Shown in pieces: positions 12,901 through 23,509 of a stretch of DNA of 64,000 nt. A program made the position numbers and the translations under genes. The notes under the pieces are model-generated. The model saw nothing but the letters and a program-made list of their open reading frames with translations. It was not told where the DNA came from and ran no database searches. Every line of letters starts with the position of its first letter. Within the stretch, counting starts at the first letter, position 1. Source of the DNA: Nicotiana tabacum (taxonomy: Eukaryota > Streptophyta > Magnoliopsida > Solanales > Solanaceae); contig NC_134082.1 of NCBI RefSeq assembly GCF_000715075.1, positions 193,429,948 to 193,493,947 on the forward strand. The letters run 5' to 3'.

Positions 12901-13441
12901 CGACGCATACTCTAATTTTGCCGTCTTTCTTTGGCACAGGAACGATATTAGCCAACCAAACAGGATATCGAGTGACTCGAATGACCTTTGCTTCCAATTG
13001 TTTGGTGATTTCTTCCTTAATTCTCACACTCATGTCAGGCTTGAATTTTCTCAGCCTCTGCTTGACAGGAGGCACCGTTGGATCGGTGGGCAATTTGTGA
13101 ACCACTAAATCAGTGCTCAGGCCCGGCATGTCGTCATACGACCATGCAAAAACATCTTTGAATTCTATGAGTGCTCTAATTAACTCCTCTCGGATCTTTG
13201 GTTCCAGATGGACACTTATTTTAGTTTCTCGGATATTACTCGTGTCCCCTATATTGATGTCCTCGGTATCACTCAAGTTAGGTTTGATTTTTTCCTCAAA
13301 GTGAATTAACTCTTTACTAATCTCTTCAAAAACCTCATCTTCATCATATTCTGATTCATAATCACAATATATTTCTTGAATTAATATTTCGGAACCAGAT
13401 TGATTTTTAAGACTGGGCTGAGGATTCCTCATGCATGCCAT
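9989..13441 (-). CDS. pol: Pol polyprotein of element A: RT, RNase H, archaeal-type RNase H, integrase
   Basis: This 1150-residue frame is uninterrupted. The reverse transcriptase domain (about residues 135-320) shows VPKKDGK, the FPLPNIH segment and the catalytic YVDD near 277. A Ty3-type RNase H follows (about 410-510). A second, archaeal-type RNase H (about 575-705) has FFDGAA, NNMAEYEA, GDSDLL and HNEVADALA; this extra domain is diagnostic of the Tat lineage. The integrase has an H-H-C-C zinc finger (about 797-842) and a D-D-35-E core: D in MDVIGP near 871, D in TDNG near 932, and E in GAVEAANK near 968. The product copies element RNA into DNA and inserts it. The ATG at 13441 is probably internal to a spliced gag-pro-pol frame, because the upstream bases to 13466 stay open in frame after a good 3' splice site. 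Every catalytic motif I can see is intact. Confidence 0.95.
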   Translation of the reverse strand: MACMRNPQPSLKNQSGSEILIQEIYCDYESEYDEDEVFEEISKELIHFEEKIKPNLSDTEDINIGDTSNIRETKISVHLEPKIREELIRALIEFKDVFAWSYDDMPGLSTDLVVHKLPTDPTVPPVKQRLRKFKPDMSVRIKEEITKQLEAKVIRVTRYPVWLANIVPVPKKDGKIRVCVDYRNLNKASPKDNFPLPNIHILIDNCAKHDIGSFVDCYAGYHQILMDEEDAEKTAFITPWGTYCYRVMPFGLKNAGATYMRAMTTVFHDMIHKEIEVYVDDVIIKSKHQADHIRDLRKFFLRLRRYNLKLNPAKCAFGVPSGKLLGFIVSRRGIELDPSNIKAIQELPPPRNKTEVMSLLGRLNYINRFIAQLTTTCEPIFKLLKKDAAVKWTDECQEAFNKIKGYLSNPPVLVPPEPGRPLILYLTVLENSFGCVLGQHDLTGRKEQAIYYLSKKFTAYEVKYTHLEKTYCALTWVAQKLKHYLSSYTTYLISRLDPLKYIFQKPMPTGRLAKWQILLTEFDIIYVTRTAMKAQALADHLAENPVDEEYEPLKTYFPDEETMHIDEVKQIEKPGWKLFFDGAANMKGVGIGAVIISETGHHYPVTAQLRFYCTNNMAEYEACILGLRLAADMGIREILVMGDSDLLVHQIQGEWETRDLKLIPYRQCLHDLCQRFQSVEFQHIPRIHNEVADALATLASMLHHPDKAYVDPIHIQVHNQHAYCNMVEEEFDGEPWFHDIKEYIRMGIYPAQATGDQKRTIRRLANGFFLSGGVLYKRTPNLGLLRCIDARQATTIMSEVHSGVCGPHMSGYVLAKKILRAGYYWLTMERDCISFVRKCHQCQIHGDLIHSPPSELHTMSVPWPFVAWGMDVIGPIEPAASNGHRFILVAMDYFTKWVEAKTFKSVTKKAVVDFVHSNIICRFGIPKVIITDNGTNLNSNLMKEVCQQFKITHRNSTPYRPKANGAVEAANKNIKKILWKMVEGSKQWHEKLPFALLGYRTTVRTSVGATPYLLVYGTEAVIPAEVEIPSLRIIAEAKIDDDEWVKTRLEQLNLIDEKRLTAVCHGQLYQRRIERAYNKKVHPRKFEVGQHVLKHIFPHQVEAKGKFAPNWQGPFIVTRVLSNGALCLTDIEGKCIDMTINSDAVKRYYA

Positions 13442-13466
13442 ATCACTAGAGCCAGCGTAAAAGGAA

Positions 13467-13648
13467 CTGTACAGGAAAGAAGAAAAAGAAAAGAAAGCTA
13501 TTAGGAATGATAATAAAAAGGAAACTGCTTTTTATTGGATGATGAAATATAACAAGGTTTGCACACTTCAAACAAACTGTAAGATAAGCTTTGGGATTAC
13601 AACCCTGAAGTAACCCAAACAAACTGAAAGAAAATCAAAATAAACTAC
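13467..13648 (-). other. Probable intron between the G-patch segment and pol (182 bp)
   Basis: The donor is GTAGTT at 13648, which overlaps the TAG that ends the upstream frame. The acceptor is a long pyrimidine tract followed by TGTACAG, with AG at 13468-13467. The upstream exon leaves two bases of a codon and the downstream exon supplies one, so splicing joins the two frames in phase and bypasses the stop. Legume Ogre elements are known to have an intron between pro and RT; this is the equivalent place. Splicing here is inferred. Confidence 0.6.
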
Positions 13649-14169
13649 CACGACTCCTTTCGAATTGGGAGAGGAGTGGCTTTCCAATTATTGAGCTTTG
13701 CTTCTGGCCCAACGAATTGAACTTCTGCGTAGCTACACCCTTCTCCGCTTTCCAACATATTCACATCACTAAACAATTTCTCGAACCTTTCAATTAATTC
13801 CTTCTCAGGATTGACCCGGGATTTAGGAATTGTTGTTATCGGGCGATTTTTAGCACCGGTCTTGACAAAAGACTTTGACAGATGTGGGACTGGTTTTTGA
13901 AGAACCCATGCTTGGTGTTTCAGCTTCCTAGCCCTTATCACGTCATTGGCAGTGGGTATGAACCCCAAACCGAATGTTCCCCAGTTCTCGGGGAGAGATA
14001 CTGGTTGTACAATTCCTTGCAGAGATAAGCCCAGACCTTTGCCGAGTGTAAAGCCATTCTTTAACATTTCATAAGCTACCATGACTGATGCAGAGGATAT
14101 CTTTGGATTCGGAAGGTATTTCCCCTCTGGAATTTTCTCTATCGACACTGTGTCTGACACTTGGTATAC
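13645..14169 (-). CDS. G-patch-like segment between protease and RT (element A)
   Basis: About 175 residues in the same frame as gag-pro, separated from it only by the TAG at 14172-14170. It contains KNGFTLGKGLGLSLQGI, which fits the glycine-rich G-patch (RNA-binding) signature, and then a basic stretch. This segment is usual in Tat/Ogre polyproteins between protease and RT. It ends in a TAG that coincides with a splice donor, so in a spliced RNA it would lead straight into pol. It is best viewed as part of the polyprotein and not as a separate gene. Confidence 0.7.
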   Translation of the reverse strand, partial: VYQVSDTVSIEKIPEGKYLPNPKISSASVMVAYEMLKNGFTLGKGLGLSLQGIVQPVSLPENWGTFGLGFIPTANDVIRARKLKHQAWVLQKPVPHLSKSFVKTGAKNRPITTIPKSRVNPEKELIERFEKLFSDVNMLESGEGCSYAEVQFVGPEAKLNNWKATPLPIRKESW

Positions 14170-17109
14170 CTATGGTCCCTGGTCATTTTCTGTTCCCTCG
14201 ACCGGTACAATGGTACTGCTTTGAGCATTTAAACTTTCTTCTCCATGCACGACTATTTCTTGATGATCCCATTCAAACTTGACAGCCTGATGTAGTGTTG
14301 ACGGGACTGCTTTAGCAGCATGGATCCATGGTCGACCCAACAACAAGTTGTAAGAAACAGTTATGTCCAACACTTGGAATTCCATTGTGAATTCAACTGG
14401 CCCTATTGTTAGTTCCAATACTATGTCGCCAAATGAATCTCTGCTTCCACCGTCAAACCCCCGTACGCAGATACTATTCTTCTGGATCCTCTCCTCTTTA
14501 ATTTTTAATTTGTTTAAAGTGGAGAGAGGGCATATGTTTGCACTTGACCCATTGTCAACCAATACCCGGGTTACTACGGAGTTTTCACATTTCACGGTGA
14601 GGTAAAGAGCTCTGTTGTGCTCGGTACCTTCCACAGGTAATTCATCATCAGGAAATGTAATTCTGTTTGTCTCAAAGATTCTGTTGGCTATTTTTCCCAA
14701 ATAATTTACAGAGATCTTTTCAGGAACATGAGCTTCATTCAGGATTTTCATCAACGCCAGACGGTGTTCCTCTGAATGGATCAGTAATGACAACAATGAA
14801 ATTTGAGCGGGGGTCTTCTTTAATTGATCCACAACAGAATAATCATGGAGTTTCATTTTTCTTAAAAACTCCTCCGCCTCTTCTTCCGTCACAGCTCTCT
14901 TTGTTGGCGTTGGATTGTTTTTAGTTTTTCTCAACTCTTCGGGAGTAAAACATCTTCCCGAACGTGTCAAGCCTTGCACCTCACACACTTCTTCCTTGAT
15001 TTCTTTGCCCTTGTACATTACAGTCACCCGTTCATAGTTCCATGGGATGGCTTTGTTGTTGATGACTGGCAGCTGAATTACAGGTGCAATAATAACCAGA
15101 TCTGTACGGGCTCCTTCCACGAATACAATGGGTTTGTTGGCAACCCCTGGTACTATCACTTTCAGCCTTTCTTGTTTTGCGGCAACTTTGCTCGATGATC
15201 CCTCATCGACTATCATAGATGGTTCATCACCATTTTTGTTCTGCTTAGACACCGGCTTCTCCTCCATTAACTGCTTATCTGGCTTGGTTTCATGAGACTT
15301 GATCATCATGACAGTTTGTGACGGCTTCTTTGTCTCCCCATCAATTTGTATGATTTCTATCATATTAGCCTCTTGATGGGCTGGCATTGGATTTCTATTG
15401 ATATTTGGGGCTTCGGGGGTTTGAACCTCGATTTTATTAGTATCAATCAGCTCTTGTATTGCATTTTTCAAATGCCAGCATTTCTCCGTATCATGGCCTG
15501 GTGCACCAGAGCAATATTCACAGCTAATGGTGTAATCCAGATTCTTTGGAGGAGGATTGGGTAGCTTGGATTGTATTGGTCTCAGCATGTCTAGCTGTCT
15601 CAGCCTGTGGAACAGACTAGTGTAAGACTCTCCCAATGGCGTGTAAGTTTTCTTTTTCTGTTCCCTTTCTCCCCTGAATGCTGGCCTAGGCCTGAAACCT
15701 GGTCCGGGATAGGCTCGTGGGTAAGCATTTGGTGTGACAGGAGCACGCCAATTGGTGTGAACAGGTGGCTGATTGTATGCTTGAGCATGGTTAATGGAAA
15801 AATGAGGCTCTGAAGGGTGATAGTAGGATGAATCATGGTGGTAAGCTGATTGGCGAGGTCGTTGTTGATTATAGTAAAGCGGTGAACCTCTAGGTCCCGA
15901 CCAAATTCCTGAATCAACTACGGCTGCTTCCTCCCTCTTCTTTCTTCCGATTCCTCCTACCCCGCCTTGAATAGCTTGAGTAGTTGCCTTAATTGCTGAA
16001 TAGCTCATGATTTTATTTGTCTTGAGGCCTTCTTCCACCATACCTCCCATCTTCACTACTTCGTTGAATGATTTCCCAACCGCTGAAACCAAATGGGCAT
16101 AGTAAGTCGGTTCCAAGGCTTGGAGGAAGTAGTCTACCATTTCGCTCTCCTTCATAGGAGGATCCACTCTTGCTGCCTGTTCTCTCCACCGAAAACCATA
16201 TTCTCTGAAACTTTCATTATGTTTCTTCTCAAATTTTGTCAAAGATAATCGATCTGGGATGATTTCCAGATTGTATTGGAAATGGTATGCTAATGCCTGT
16301 GCCAGGTCATCCCAGGTGTACCATCTCCCATGGTCCTGGCGTGTATACCACTCCAAAGCTGATCCGCTTAGACTTTGACTGAAGTAAGCCATTAATAATT
16401 CATCTTTTCCCCCAGCTCCTCGCATCTTGCTACAGAAACCCCTTAAGTGGGCTACTGGGTCACCGTGCCCGTTGTATAAGTCAAATTTGGGCATCTTGAA
16501 GCCAACTGGTAATTGTACGTTTGGGAACAAGCACAAATCTTTGTAGGCTACACTGACTTGCCCACCTAATCCTCGCATGTCTCTGAACGATTGTTCTAGA
16601 CTCTTGACCTTCCTGAACATCTCTTCTTGCTCAACATTTTTGGCTGGCTTGTCAATTTCGGTTGGGAGATCAAAATGAGGAGTGGTTGAATGAATTTCGG
16701 AGGCTTTGAGGGTGGGCTCCGGGGGGTAATATTGGTTGTCCTGGGCCTGGAATGTAGGCTCACTAGGAGATTTGTGGAATGTAGCAGGGGGAGGTGCTAC
16801 GAAAACAGGAGTCATAGGTGGAGGAAAATAAGGAACGGGTTTCGGAGGTGGAGACTGCGGTGTCTGAGAGGTGGTGCCTCGGTAGTGCTGGTAAATAGGG
16901 AAGTTTGGGGATAATTCAGGGGTGATATTATCCTGAGTTTGAGTCATTGATGGAGCAGGGTTATTTGGATAAGATGGGGGTAGCTGTCCTGTAGACCAGG
17001 CTTGGTACATCTCAGCCATTTGCTGCTTGAGCTTAAACATCTCTTCTTTCATTTTCCCGACATCCATCTCCTCTAGTTCCATACCTGTGTCAACATCTGG
17101 GATAGACAT
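14170..17109 (-). CDS. gag-pro: Gag-protease polyprotein of element A, ended by an in-frame TAG
   Basis: 979 residues. The N-terminus has a short coiled-coil-like stretch (KMKEEMFKLKQQMAEMY) and a long proline-rich region. The gag capsid-type domain (about 193-390; VGFKMPKFDLYNG, ALEWYTRQD, LTKFEKKHNESFREYGFRW) builds the particle. A single CCHC-like knuckle at about 529-543 has C-x2-C-x5-H-x4-C spacing, one residue longer than the usual x4. The retropepsin domain (about 830-930) has VLVDNGSSANICP with D-N-G-S as its active site and the LLGRPW motif; DNGS is normal for this lineage. The frame ends in TAG (14172-14170), and the next codons continue the conserved G-patch segment in the same frame. 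The TAG therefore looks like a nonsense mutation, although programmed readthrough cannot be excluded from one copy. Confidence 0.9.
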   Translation of the reverse strand: MSIPDVDTGMELEEMDVGKMKEEMFKLKQQMAEMYQAWSTGQLPPSYPNNPAPSMTQTQDNITPELSPNFPIYQHYRGTTSQTPQSPPPKPVPYFPPPMTPVFVAPPPATFHKSPSEPTFQAQDNQYYPPEPTLKASEIHSTTPHFDLPTEIDKPAKNVEQEEMFRKVKSLEQSFRDMRGLGGQVSVAYKDLCLFPNVQLPVGFKMPKFDLYNGHGDPVAHLRGFCSKMRGAGGKDELLMAYFSQSLSGSALEWYTRQDHGRWYTWDDLAQALAYHFQYNLEIIPDRLSLTKFEKKHNESFREYGFRWREQAARVDPPMKESEMVDYFLQALEPTYYAHLVSAVGKSFNEVVKMGGMVEEGLKTNKIMSYSAIKATTQAIQGGVGGIGRKKREEAAVVDSGIWSGPRGSPLYYNQQRPRQSAYHHDSSYYHPSEPHFSINHAQAYNQPPVHTNWRAPVTPNAYPRAYPGPGFRPRPAFRGEREQKKKTYTPLGESYTSLFHRLRQLDMLRPIQSKLPNPPPKNLDYTISCEYCSGAPGHDTEKCWHLKNAIQELIDTNKIEVQTPEAPNINRNPMPAHQEANMIEIIQIDGETKKPSQTVMMIKSHETKPDKQLMEEKPVSKQNKNGDEPSMIVDEGSSSKVAAKQERLKVIVPGVANKPIVFVEGARTDLVIIAPVIQLPVINNKAIPWNYERVTVMYKGKEIKEEVCEVQGLTRSGRCFTPEELRKTKNNPTPTKRAVTEEEAEEFLRKMKLHDYSVVDQLKKTPAQISLLSLLIHSEEHRLALMKILNEAHVPEKISVNYLGKIANRIFETNRITFPDDELPVEGTEHNRALYLTVKCENSVVTRVLVDNGSSANICPLSTLNKLKIKEERIQKNSICVRGFDGGSRDSFGDIVLELTIGPVEFTMEFQVLDITVSYNLLLGRPWIHAAKAVPSTLHQAVKFEWDHQEIVVHGEESLNAQSSTIVPVEGTENDQGP

Positions 17110-17612
17110 ACTTTCGGGTATTGGTCCTTTTGATCTTGTGTGATAGTGATAATATGCCAGTATACTCTTTAGAGAAACTAACTGCTTGAATTCTGGAAAT
17201 GAACAAACTTGTTAGTTTTGAGAGTTTAACACATATATAATCACACGTTGAGATGCAATGCTCCTAGACAAATAATCCCTTTCTATTATGCATTTGCTCG
17301 GCTGCTTGTGTCGTCCTAGCTTTCTTGAAATTTTTATTGTTATTCACTTTTATTTATTATATATATCTTTTATCGTGGTGGTCGAATCTTAGAGATTGCC
17401 TACGTATCATGCCTCACATGAATCAGACCTTGCGTAGTTCGGACTAAAGGCAATCACTTTTATTCATTACACAAAAATGGAATTACATTTGAAAACTTTT
17501 AAGAAAATGGCTTGAAAACACACACACTTAAATCAAAATAAAAGATACAATTCTTAACATCTCACAACGTGCCCCACTTTCCACTTTTGTTGTCAAATAT
17601 TGGATTATCTGC
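17110..17612 (-). other. Spacer between ORF1 and gag with a conserved hairpin
   Basis: This is 500 bp with no credible coding region. It holds a further copy of the ACGTAG hairpin in minus orientation: outer arms CTACG (17437-17433) and ACGTAG (17405-17400), and a perfect inner helix formed by 17421-17417 and 17411-17407 (TCATG/CATGA). The arm sequences differ from all 3' UTR copies while the pairing is kept. Confidence 0.55.
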
Positions 17613-19130
17613 TCAATGTGGGGCTTGACCTGAATGGCCTCCCAGCGTACGATACATCCTTTCCAACTCCACTACTAGATGACGAGCAAAAGTGGGCGCA
17701 TGCTCAGTAAATCTTTCATAATCCATTCCTTGGCAGTTTACATAACTTTGAGATGTGAAGACTGCCAGGTCGTGGATTTGTGCCCTGAAACCTTGGAAAC
17801 GTTGGTCTTGGTCTTGCAATTGCTGCTGACGAGTGGTGGCTATATCTCTGACACGGTTTTCACGATCTAGAGCTGATTCTAACAGAGCTCGGAGTCTGGC
17901 CTGCTCTAATCTTGCTTGCGATCTTTCCCTGTTGAGGTCTGCTTGTTGATGTTCTCTGTTGCATCTTCTTGCCTCTTCTAGTTGTGCACGAAGCTGGTCT
18001 TCTGATCGCATCCAATAGTCTTTTTCCTTCTTGAATTGTGCCTTGTCTTTTTCGGATTGCCTATCTTGGCGTTCCTTGTTAGATCTGGCTTCTTCGTTTA
18101 ATTGTTGGATCCTTTCTTTTGCTTTGCTCAATGCCCTTTCGTTTTCCGCAAGAATGGAATCATAATCTTGCATTCTTTCAAAGAGATTGGCGATGGTTTT
18201 TTTATCCTTCCAGCTCCTCTTTGGCGTTTCAGAAACTCTTTTCATTTTTTGGAATCGAGCATGAAGATTTTCATTCTCACAAGCTAGACTCTTTTTCTCG
18301 CCTTCGGATTCTTGTTCTTGCAAATCTTTCTCCAAACTGAGGCTTCTTAGATTTTCTTTTAGGGCATGGATAGTTGCTTTGTACCCTTTTTCCTTTTCTC
18401 CCCAGATCAACCGTTCTTGGATTTTATCATTGAAGTTTTGAACATGGGGTCTTTTTGTTGGCCTTCTTAGCTCAGGTTCTGGTACATCATCCACGCGAGA
18501 CCGTTTTTCAAACCACCTTGCATATCCAGGATTTATCTCACCCTTTGTAGCGTCTGGGACTTGAGTATCACTTTTCAAGTATCGGCACTCATTCCACATC
18601 TGCTGAAGTAGAGCCTCGGGAATAGTGGCTTCTGGGTGTAATTCGATTACTTGCACACTCAAATCTTCATCATCAGGAACTATTTGATATCTCCCTAATT
18701 GCCTTAGGACTCTTAGTGGTGCATACGGCTGAATGCTTCTCAACCCTAATAGTAGTAGATAACTATTTGAGGCTGACATGTGTATTACTTCCCTCATCGG
18801 GAGCCATCCCAGAGTCCATTCAATTTGATTTGCCGTTAAAGCCTTTAGATGAGATACCCATGCTTCTATCCCTTCTGGAGCTTGATAATTTTTTGTTCTT
18901 TCCTCATAGCTCTCGATGCAATTATCATTGTTTGACTCATACTGTATGACCTTGGGATGTTGTTGGAGATGCTCCATCACCCACATTTGCAACAAAATTT
19001 TGCATCCTTCAAAGACCTTTGTTCCTGATCTACATAAAGTCAAAGCCCGATAAATGTCTGATAGAATGATGGGGACAAAGGTGTGATTTTCTTTGGTGGT
19101 GAGGATTTGCACAATTTTTGCGGTTATCAA
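17613..19130 (-). pseudogene. ORF1 of element A, C-terminal part (broken)
   Basis: About 505 residues continuing the ORF1 protein after a break near 19130-19142. The first 150 residues (LSDIYRALTLCRSG, CKILLQMWVMEHL, IEWTLGWLPMREVIHM) look like the plant-mobile-domain/DUF7745-like region seen in ORF1 of Tat/Ogre elements. The rest (about 230-480) is a long, strongly charged coiled coil rich in E, K, R and Q. The function of ORF1 in this lineage is not established. No standard ATG begins this frame (the first codon is TTG), which supports reading it as the tail of the preceding frame. Confidence 0.75.
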
Positions 19131-19134
19131 TTGT

Positions 19135-19713
19135 TCACTCTTTATTTGGGAAGACCATGACTCCTAGAAAAGCCACCATGAAAGCAAATCGACGGTGAAT
19201 CTGCCAAGTGTCTTTGTTTTGCTTATTGGTAAGGCCTTTCTCATGAATTTCGAACCCATCTGACTTTCCGAATCTTGAATACAAAAAGTTGAAGGAACAA
19301 CATCCATTGATGACATTGCTTTTCCTGATTTGACTGCTGACGTTCAGAAGACCGAAAAATTGATGTACCGAAGGAGCCTTTGTGAATATCAAGCTTTGAT
19401 TTCTTAGACTTCCGTCAAAACCAGCATATCCAGCTATCTCCTCTAATGTAGGAGTAAGCTCGAAGTCAGAGAAACGAAAAACATTGTGAGAAGGGTCCCA
19501 AAAAGTGACTAACGCTGCAATCAGATCATCACGGGGTTTAACTTTCATAATGTCCGTGAGATTTCCCAAATGCTTGACGACCCATTTTTGACCGTCTTCG
19601 CCTAAATCATACCACCACATTTGAAGCTGACATAGAAATTCTTCCGTACTTGTGGATGAGGGGCTTTGTGTGGTGCTCATTTTGTATCTTAAATTTAATT
19701 TTGATAAAGTCAA
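19135..19713 (-). pseudogene. ORF1 of element A, N-terminal part (broken by stop and frameshift)
   Basis: 192 residues from an ATG at 19713, the first ORF after the leader. It contains WWYDLGEDGQKWVVKHLGNL, TFWDPSHNVFRFSDFELTPTLEEIAGYAG and HRRFAFMVAFLGVMVFPNKE, which resemble the plant mobile domain (aminotransferase-like, DUF7745-type) reported in Tat/Ogre ORF1. A TGA follows at 19137-19135. Downstream similarity continues first in this frame and then in the frame of 17613-19130, so there is both a nonsense codon and a one-base frame slip within about 15 bp. Confidence 0.75.
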
Positions 19714-20439
19714 AATTCATTTTGAAAATTTATACTAAAAAAAAATCATTTTCGAATTTTTTTTTATTTATTAAATACCTTTATTTCAAAATTTAAAACT
19801 ATTTTTTTTCGAAATTTTTAAAACAACCCATTTTATTCCTTTCTTCTCACCATGATTTTATTTAAGCTGGTCAACAAGCATGTTCGAGGCAAATGAATGC
19901 ACAAGTAACAAGTAGGATGCATCATGATGGTCTTTTTATTTTGGGTTCACCTGTCCTAGACAGACCCAACCCCTGTGTTGAGTCTCCAAGGCCAAATGCA
20001 TATGATGCAAATATTCGTTCCTACTAGGGATCCGGTACATGGTTGAGTTATTCTAAGTGTAAAACCTTAGGTTGATTGTTCTAAACCTGGCTTACCCAAA
20101 CGGACAGTTTGAGCCGAAGCGGGGGCAACGTACCGGGAGCACGAAAGTCTGCCCGGCCTAGTTACTTGTCCCAACTCCGTCTTATTTGGTATGACTTTAA
20201 TAGAAAGGTGGGTCACGCGCACGTGTACACCATAAATTCAGAAGACTCAGAAAGAAGGGGGTTTCGTAGCAGTTGTATATATTCACAATTCAAATAATAT
20301 TAAAGCGGTAAAAAAAACATTTAGCATATTAGCATATAAACAGTTGAAAATCATAAAGCCAATTAACACAGATATTTTAAGCTCGAATTCTTTAAACCCT
20401 GAACCAATGGTTCTGGGTTACAATAACACTGGTTAAAAG
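19714..20439 (-). other. Untranslated leader of element A
   Basis: About 0.73 kb between the PBS and the ORF1 start. It is AT-rich near ORF1 (poly-T/A runs at 19735-19830). No reading frame or strong hairpin of the classes described elsewhere was seen. Confidence 0.7.
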
Positions 20440-20457
20440 TCCCCAGCAGGGTCGCCA
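20440..20457 (-). other. Primer binding site of element A
   Basis: The minus strand reads TGGCGACCCTGCTGGGGA, four bases after the 5' LTR terminus. It starts with TGG, the complement of the tRNA 3' CCA. Ogre elements are known to use tRNA-Arg, and this sequence agrees with that from memory; a comparison with plant tRNA-Arg 3' ends would settle it. Confidence 0.8.
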
Positions 20458-22044
20458 GAGCTGTCGCACCTCCTTTTTACCGCGCCCGCGGGGGCGCGTG
20501 GGGAGTTTTCTCCAATTGAAGGACAGTCGAAACGGGATTTATTTAATTATTTCAGAGTCGCCACCTGGGAATTTTAAGGCATCCCAAGTCACCAATTTTA
20601 ATCCCTGAATCGAGGAGAATATAACTCTGTTTATTATTCTGCGAACCAGAAATCTTGAGTAAGGAATTCTGTTAATCCGGAAGAAGGTGTTAGGCATTTT
20701 CGAATTCCGTGGTTCTAGCACGGTCGCTTAACTGTTTTTATTATTGGCTTAATTATCTTGATTTTTATTAAATACTTTTTGTTACGTGATTTTTCTATCG
20801 CTTTTACTTATTGTTATTAAGGGCCCTTCTTTGAATCGAATTACGCGTACGTATATTCGTGTTATAAATTAAAAAAATGCGGAATTGTGTCACGCGTACG
20901 TGTACACAATAACTTTTGATAATATATTTATTAAGCAATCATTTTTCGAGATTGTGTTGAATCAAGAATATTTGTTTTTCTTAAATATTGAACCTCACAT
21001 CGCGGGTTTTTATGAAATTAATTTAACGCCTTTGAAAAAATCCTTTTATTAAATATTCGCTCGAAATTGCGCGTACGCATAATCCTTTTAGGGATTTTTC
21101 CACAAATTGTTTGTTGTATCTACACATTTTATATGAAAATACTGAGAAATTCATATTCAAGGGATGTCTTTAAATTCTTTTAAAAGAAATTCACAATTTT
21201 TTAAATATTGCCCGTTGACTATAATTTCCGAGTATTAATTATGTTCATCCCAAGACTATTCAAATTCTCAGTGAAAGGATAAAAATTTGATTTTTAGCAA
21301 ATACAACATATATATGTATGCCAAAGAATAAATTGTATATGAAACTAACAAATTCTATTTCTAATTACCATTGATATAAAGTGTTGCAATTGGTGCTTAT
21401 ACATCTCGTTTCATTCTCATATACTCGCTTTTAATCTAATAGGCCTAATTATTTGGTCAATTTGTTTTATGAAGGTAGATAGGCATCGAGTTTATAGGAA
21501 AGGAATTATTATACAAGTTAATTCAATAAAATTACCTTACATGCAACCTAACTGTATGTCGTAAACATTCATAACGTTTTAACATCGTAACAAGTTATAT
21601 CATATCACCTTTCACCAACGTTTATACACACATCTATTATCTTTATAAAAATATACCATCAATACCATCTTAACCTTATTTAACAACAAGAGTTAGTAAT
21701 GTAGTTTTCTTGATATTTCTACATTACTCTTTACTTAGCTAACAACACCATAAAATTTAAATAATGGCCCACTTTATGCCATGTTTCCTACCTTGACAAT
21801 CTTAATCACAACTATACTTTAATGAAAATTTAGAAATTAACCTTGTTACAACACTTATACATTCTTCAATAAAGGATATTTAACTTACAGTCATCCTATC
21901 AACATATACTACTTATTTGATCCAGAAACAAAACTGAATTTTTAATTAAAGAGCTCAAATGAATAAAGATATTATTACAATTCAAGCTTCATTTATCCGT
22001 CATACTGAATCTCTTTCCAACATAGAATTTAAAAGGATATGTAC

Positions 22045-23450
22045 CTGGAAATGGAGGTAGAAGAAGTAAGTTTCAGCAGTTGCAGCAGTAACAAAAACAA
22101 CAAAATACCAGTATTCCCATAGATTTGAGCAATAATAAGACCCAAGGAACCCAAATGCACAGTGACAGTACTTTTAAGAAATTTCAGATTTTTAACTGAA
22201 CAATGATATCGAGCAAATCCGGACAGATTTAATACAAAGAGTAATATTTCTGATTTTTTGAGACTTAAAACAAAGTAGACTGAAAAGGCTTTCAATTTCA
22301 AAACACAGAATCAGCTTCAATACTAACTTCCGATGTAGAATTCTGTTTAATATTTCTGTTTTCCTTTCTTTCTATCTTCCTTTTTCAGATTTCTGTTTCT
22401 GCTTGATTTTCCTTTCTCAAATTTTATATTTCTTCTCTGTATGTCTCTCTCTCTCTCTGAAAACTCTTAAAGTCTCCTAAATTCTGTTTTCTGTCTCCTT
22501 CTCTCTGTCTGTCCAGCTCTTGTATTTATACAGGGCTGGTTCTATACTTTTTAATGCTGGATGGACCCTTTTCTCCTTTAAAAATCAGAAAGTTTTTCCA
22601 TTAAAACTACTTTTAAATACTTTAAATCCTATTGAGTGTTATTATCCTATTTTTCAGCAGCCCCATTACTCTTTGTTTCCCATTATCACTTTAAATAATA
22701 GCCACTAACTTTTCACTTTCAGCACATTGCTATTAACATATTATCCTCATTGTTTTATCCCAAAAATGTCCAGATTTACTGTTTTCTACTGGTATTACTA
22801 CCTTAAATTCAGCATCTTAACAATACAGATTTTAAAAATCTGTATAAGCCTGATTATTAATCTGATTTACAACAGCTACAAACCAATCCTAAAGTTTGGA
22901 CTGAATCCTGACTATGAATGTAACCCAATTATATCCAATCAGCATTTGTAAACTTGAATTCAAACTTGACATTACAACAATATTACACTAAGTTCAGCAT
23001 AATAATTCAAACTGATCTTCAAATTGAACTAAGATCAAACATACACAGGAGCATTGTCAATATACTGACAATGCCCTGTTCAGAAAACAACATACACAAC
23101 ATACATTTGAATTCACTGATTCACAAACAAACATGATTTAATTGACGAGTATTAATCAGTTGACTATTTACAACATTTGTCCATAATCAGTCTAAAACAA
23201 TAGAAGCAGACTGTTTCAGTCAGCATTTTCAGAAATGAAAATTCGTAATATAACTAATCGACGAACTTAATCGAGTCGATTACACACATTGTAAACAATC
23301 ACAACCAACAGAAATAATTTCATATTTTGATCATAAGACGGGCATGAGACAAAGATGACAGAATTAATCAAAACAAAATATGAGAAATTAACAAGTTATT
23401 AAAAAAAATGAAAATACATACAGAATACACAAACAGAAATAGAAAAGTAC
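22045..23450 (-). other. Possible leader intron inside the 5' LTR of element A
   Basis: The donor is GAG then GTACTTTTC at 23450; the acceptor is a pyrimidine tract then CCAG before GTACAT, with AG at 22046-22045. The length is 1406 bp. LTRs B, C and D have a donor and a CAG-GTACA acceptor at matching places. There is no transcript evidence. Confidence 0.35.
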
Positions 23451-23509
23451 CTCTGAATTTTAATCAGACTCGAACTCAACTTGGCTTCGGATTTGTTTGA
23501 AATCAAACA

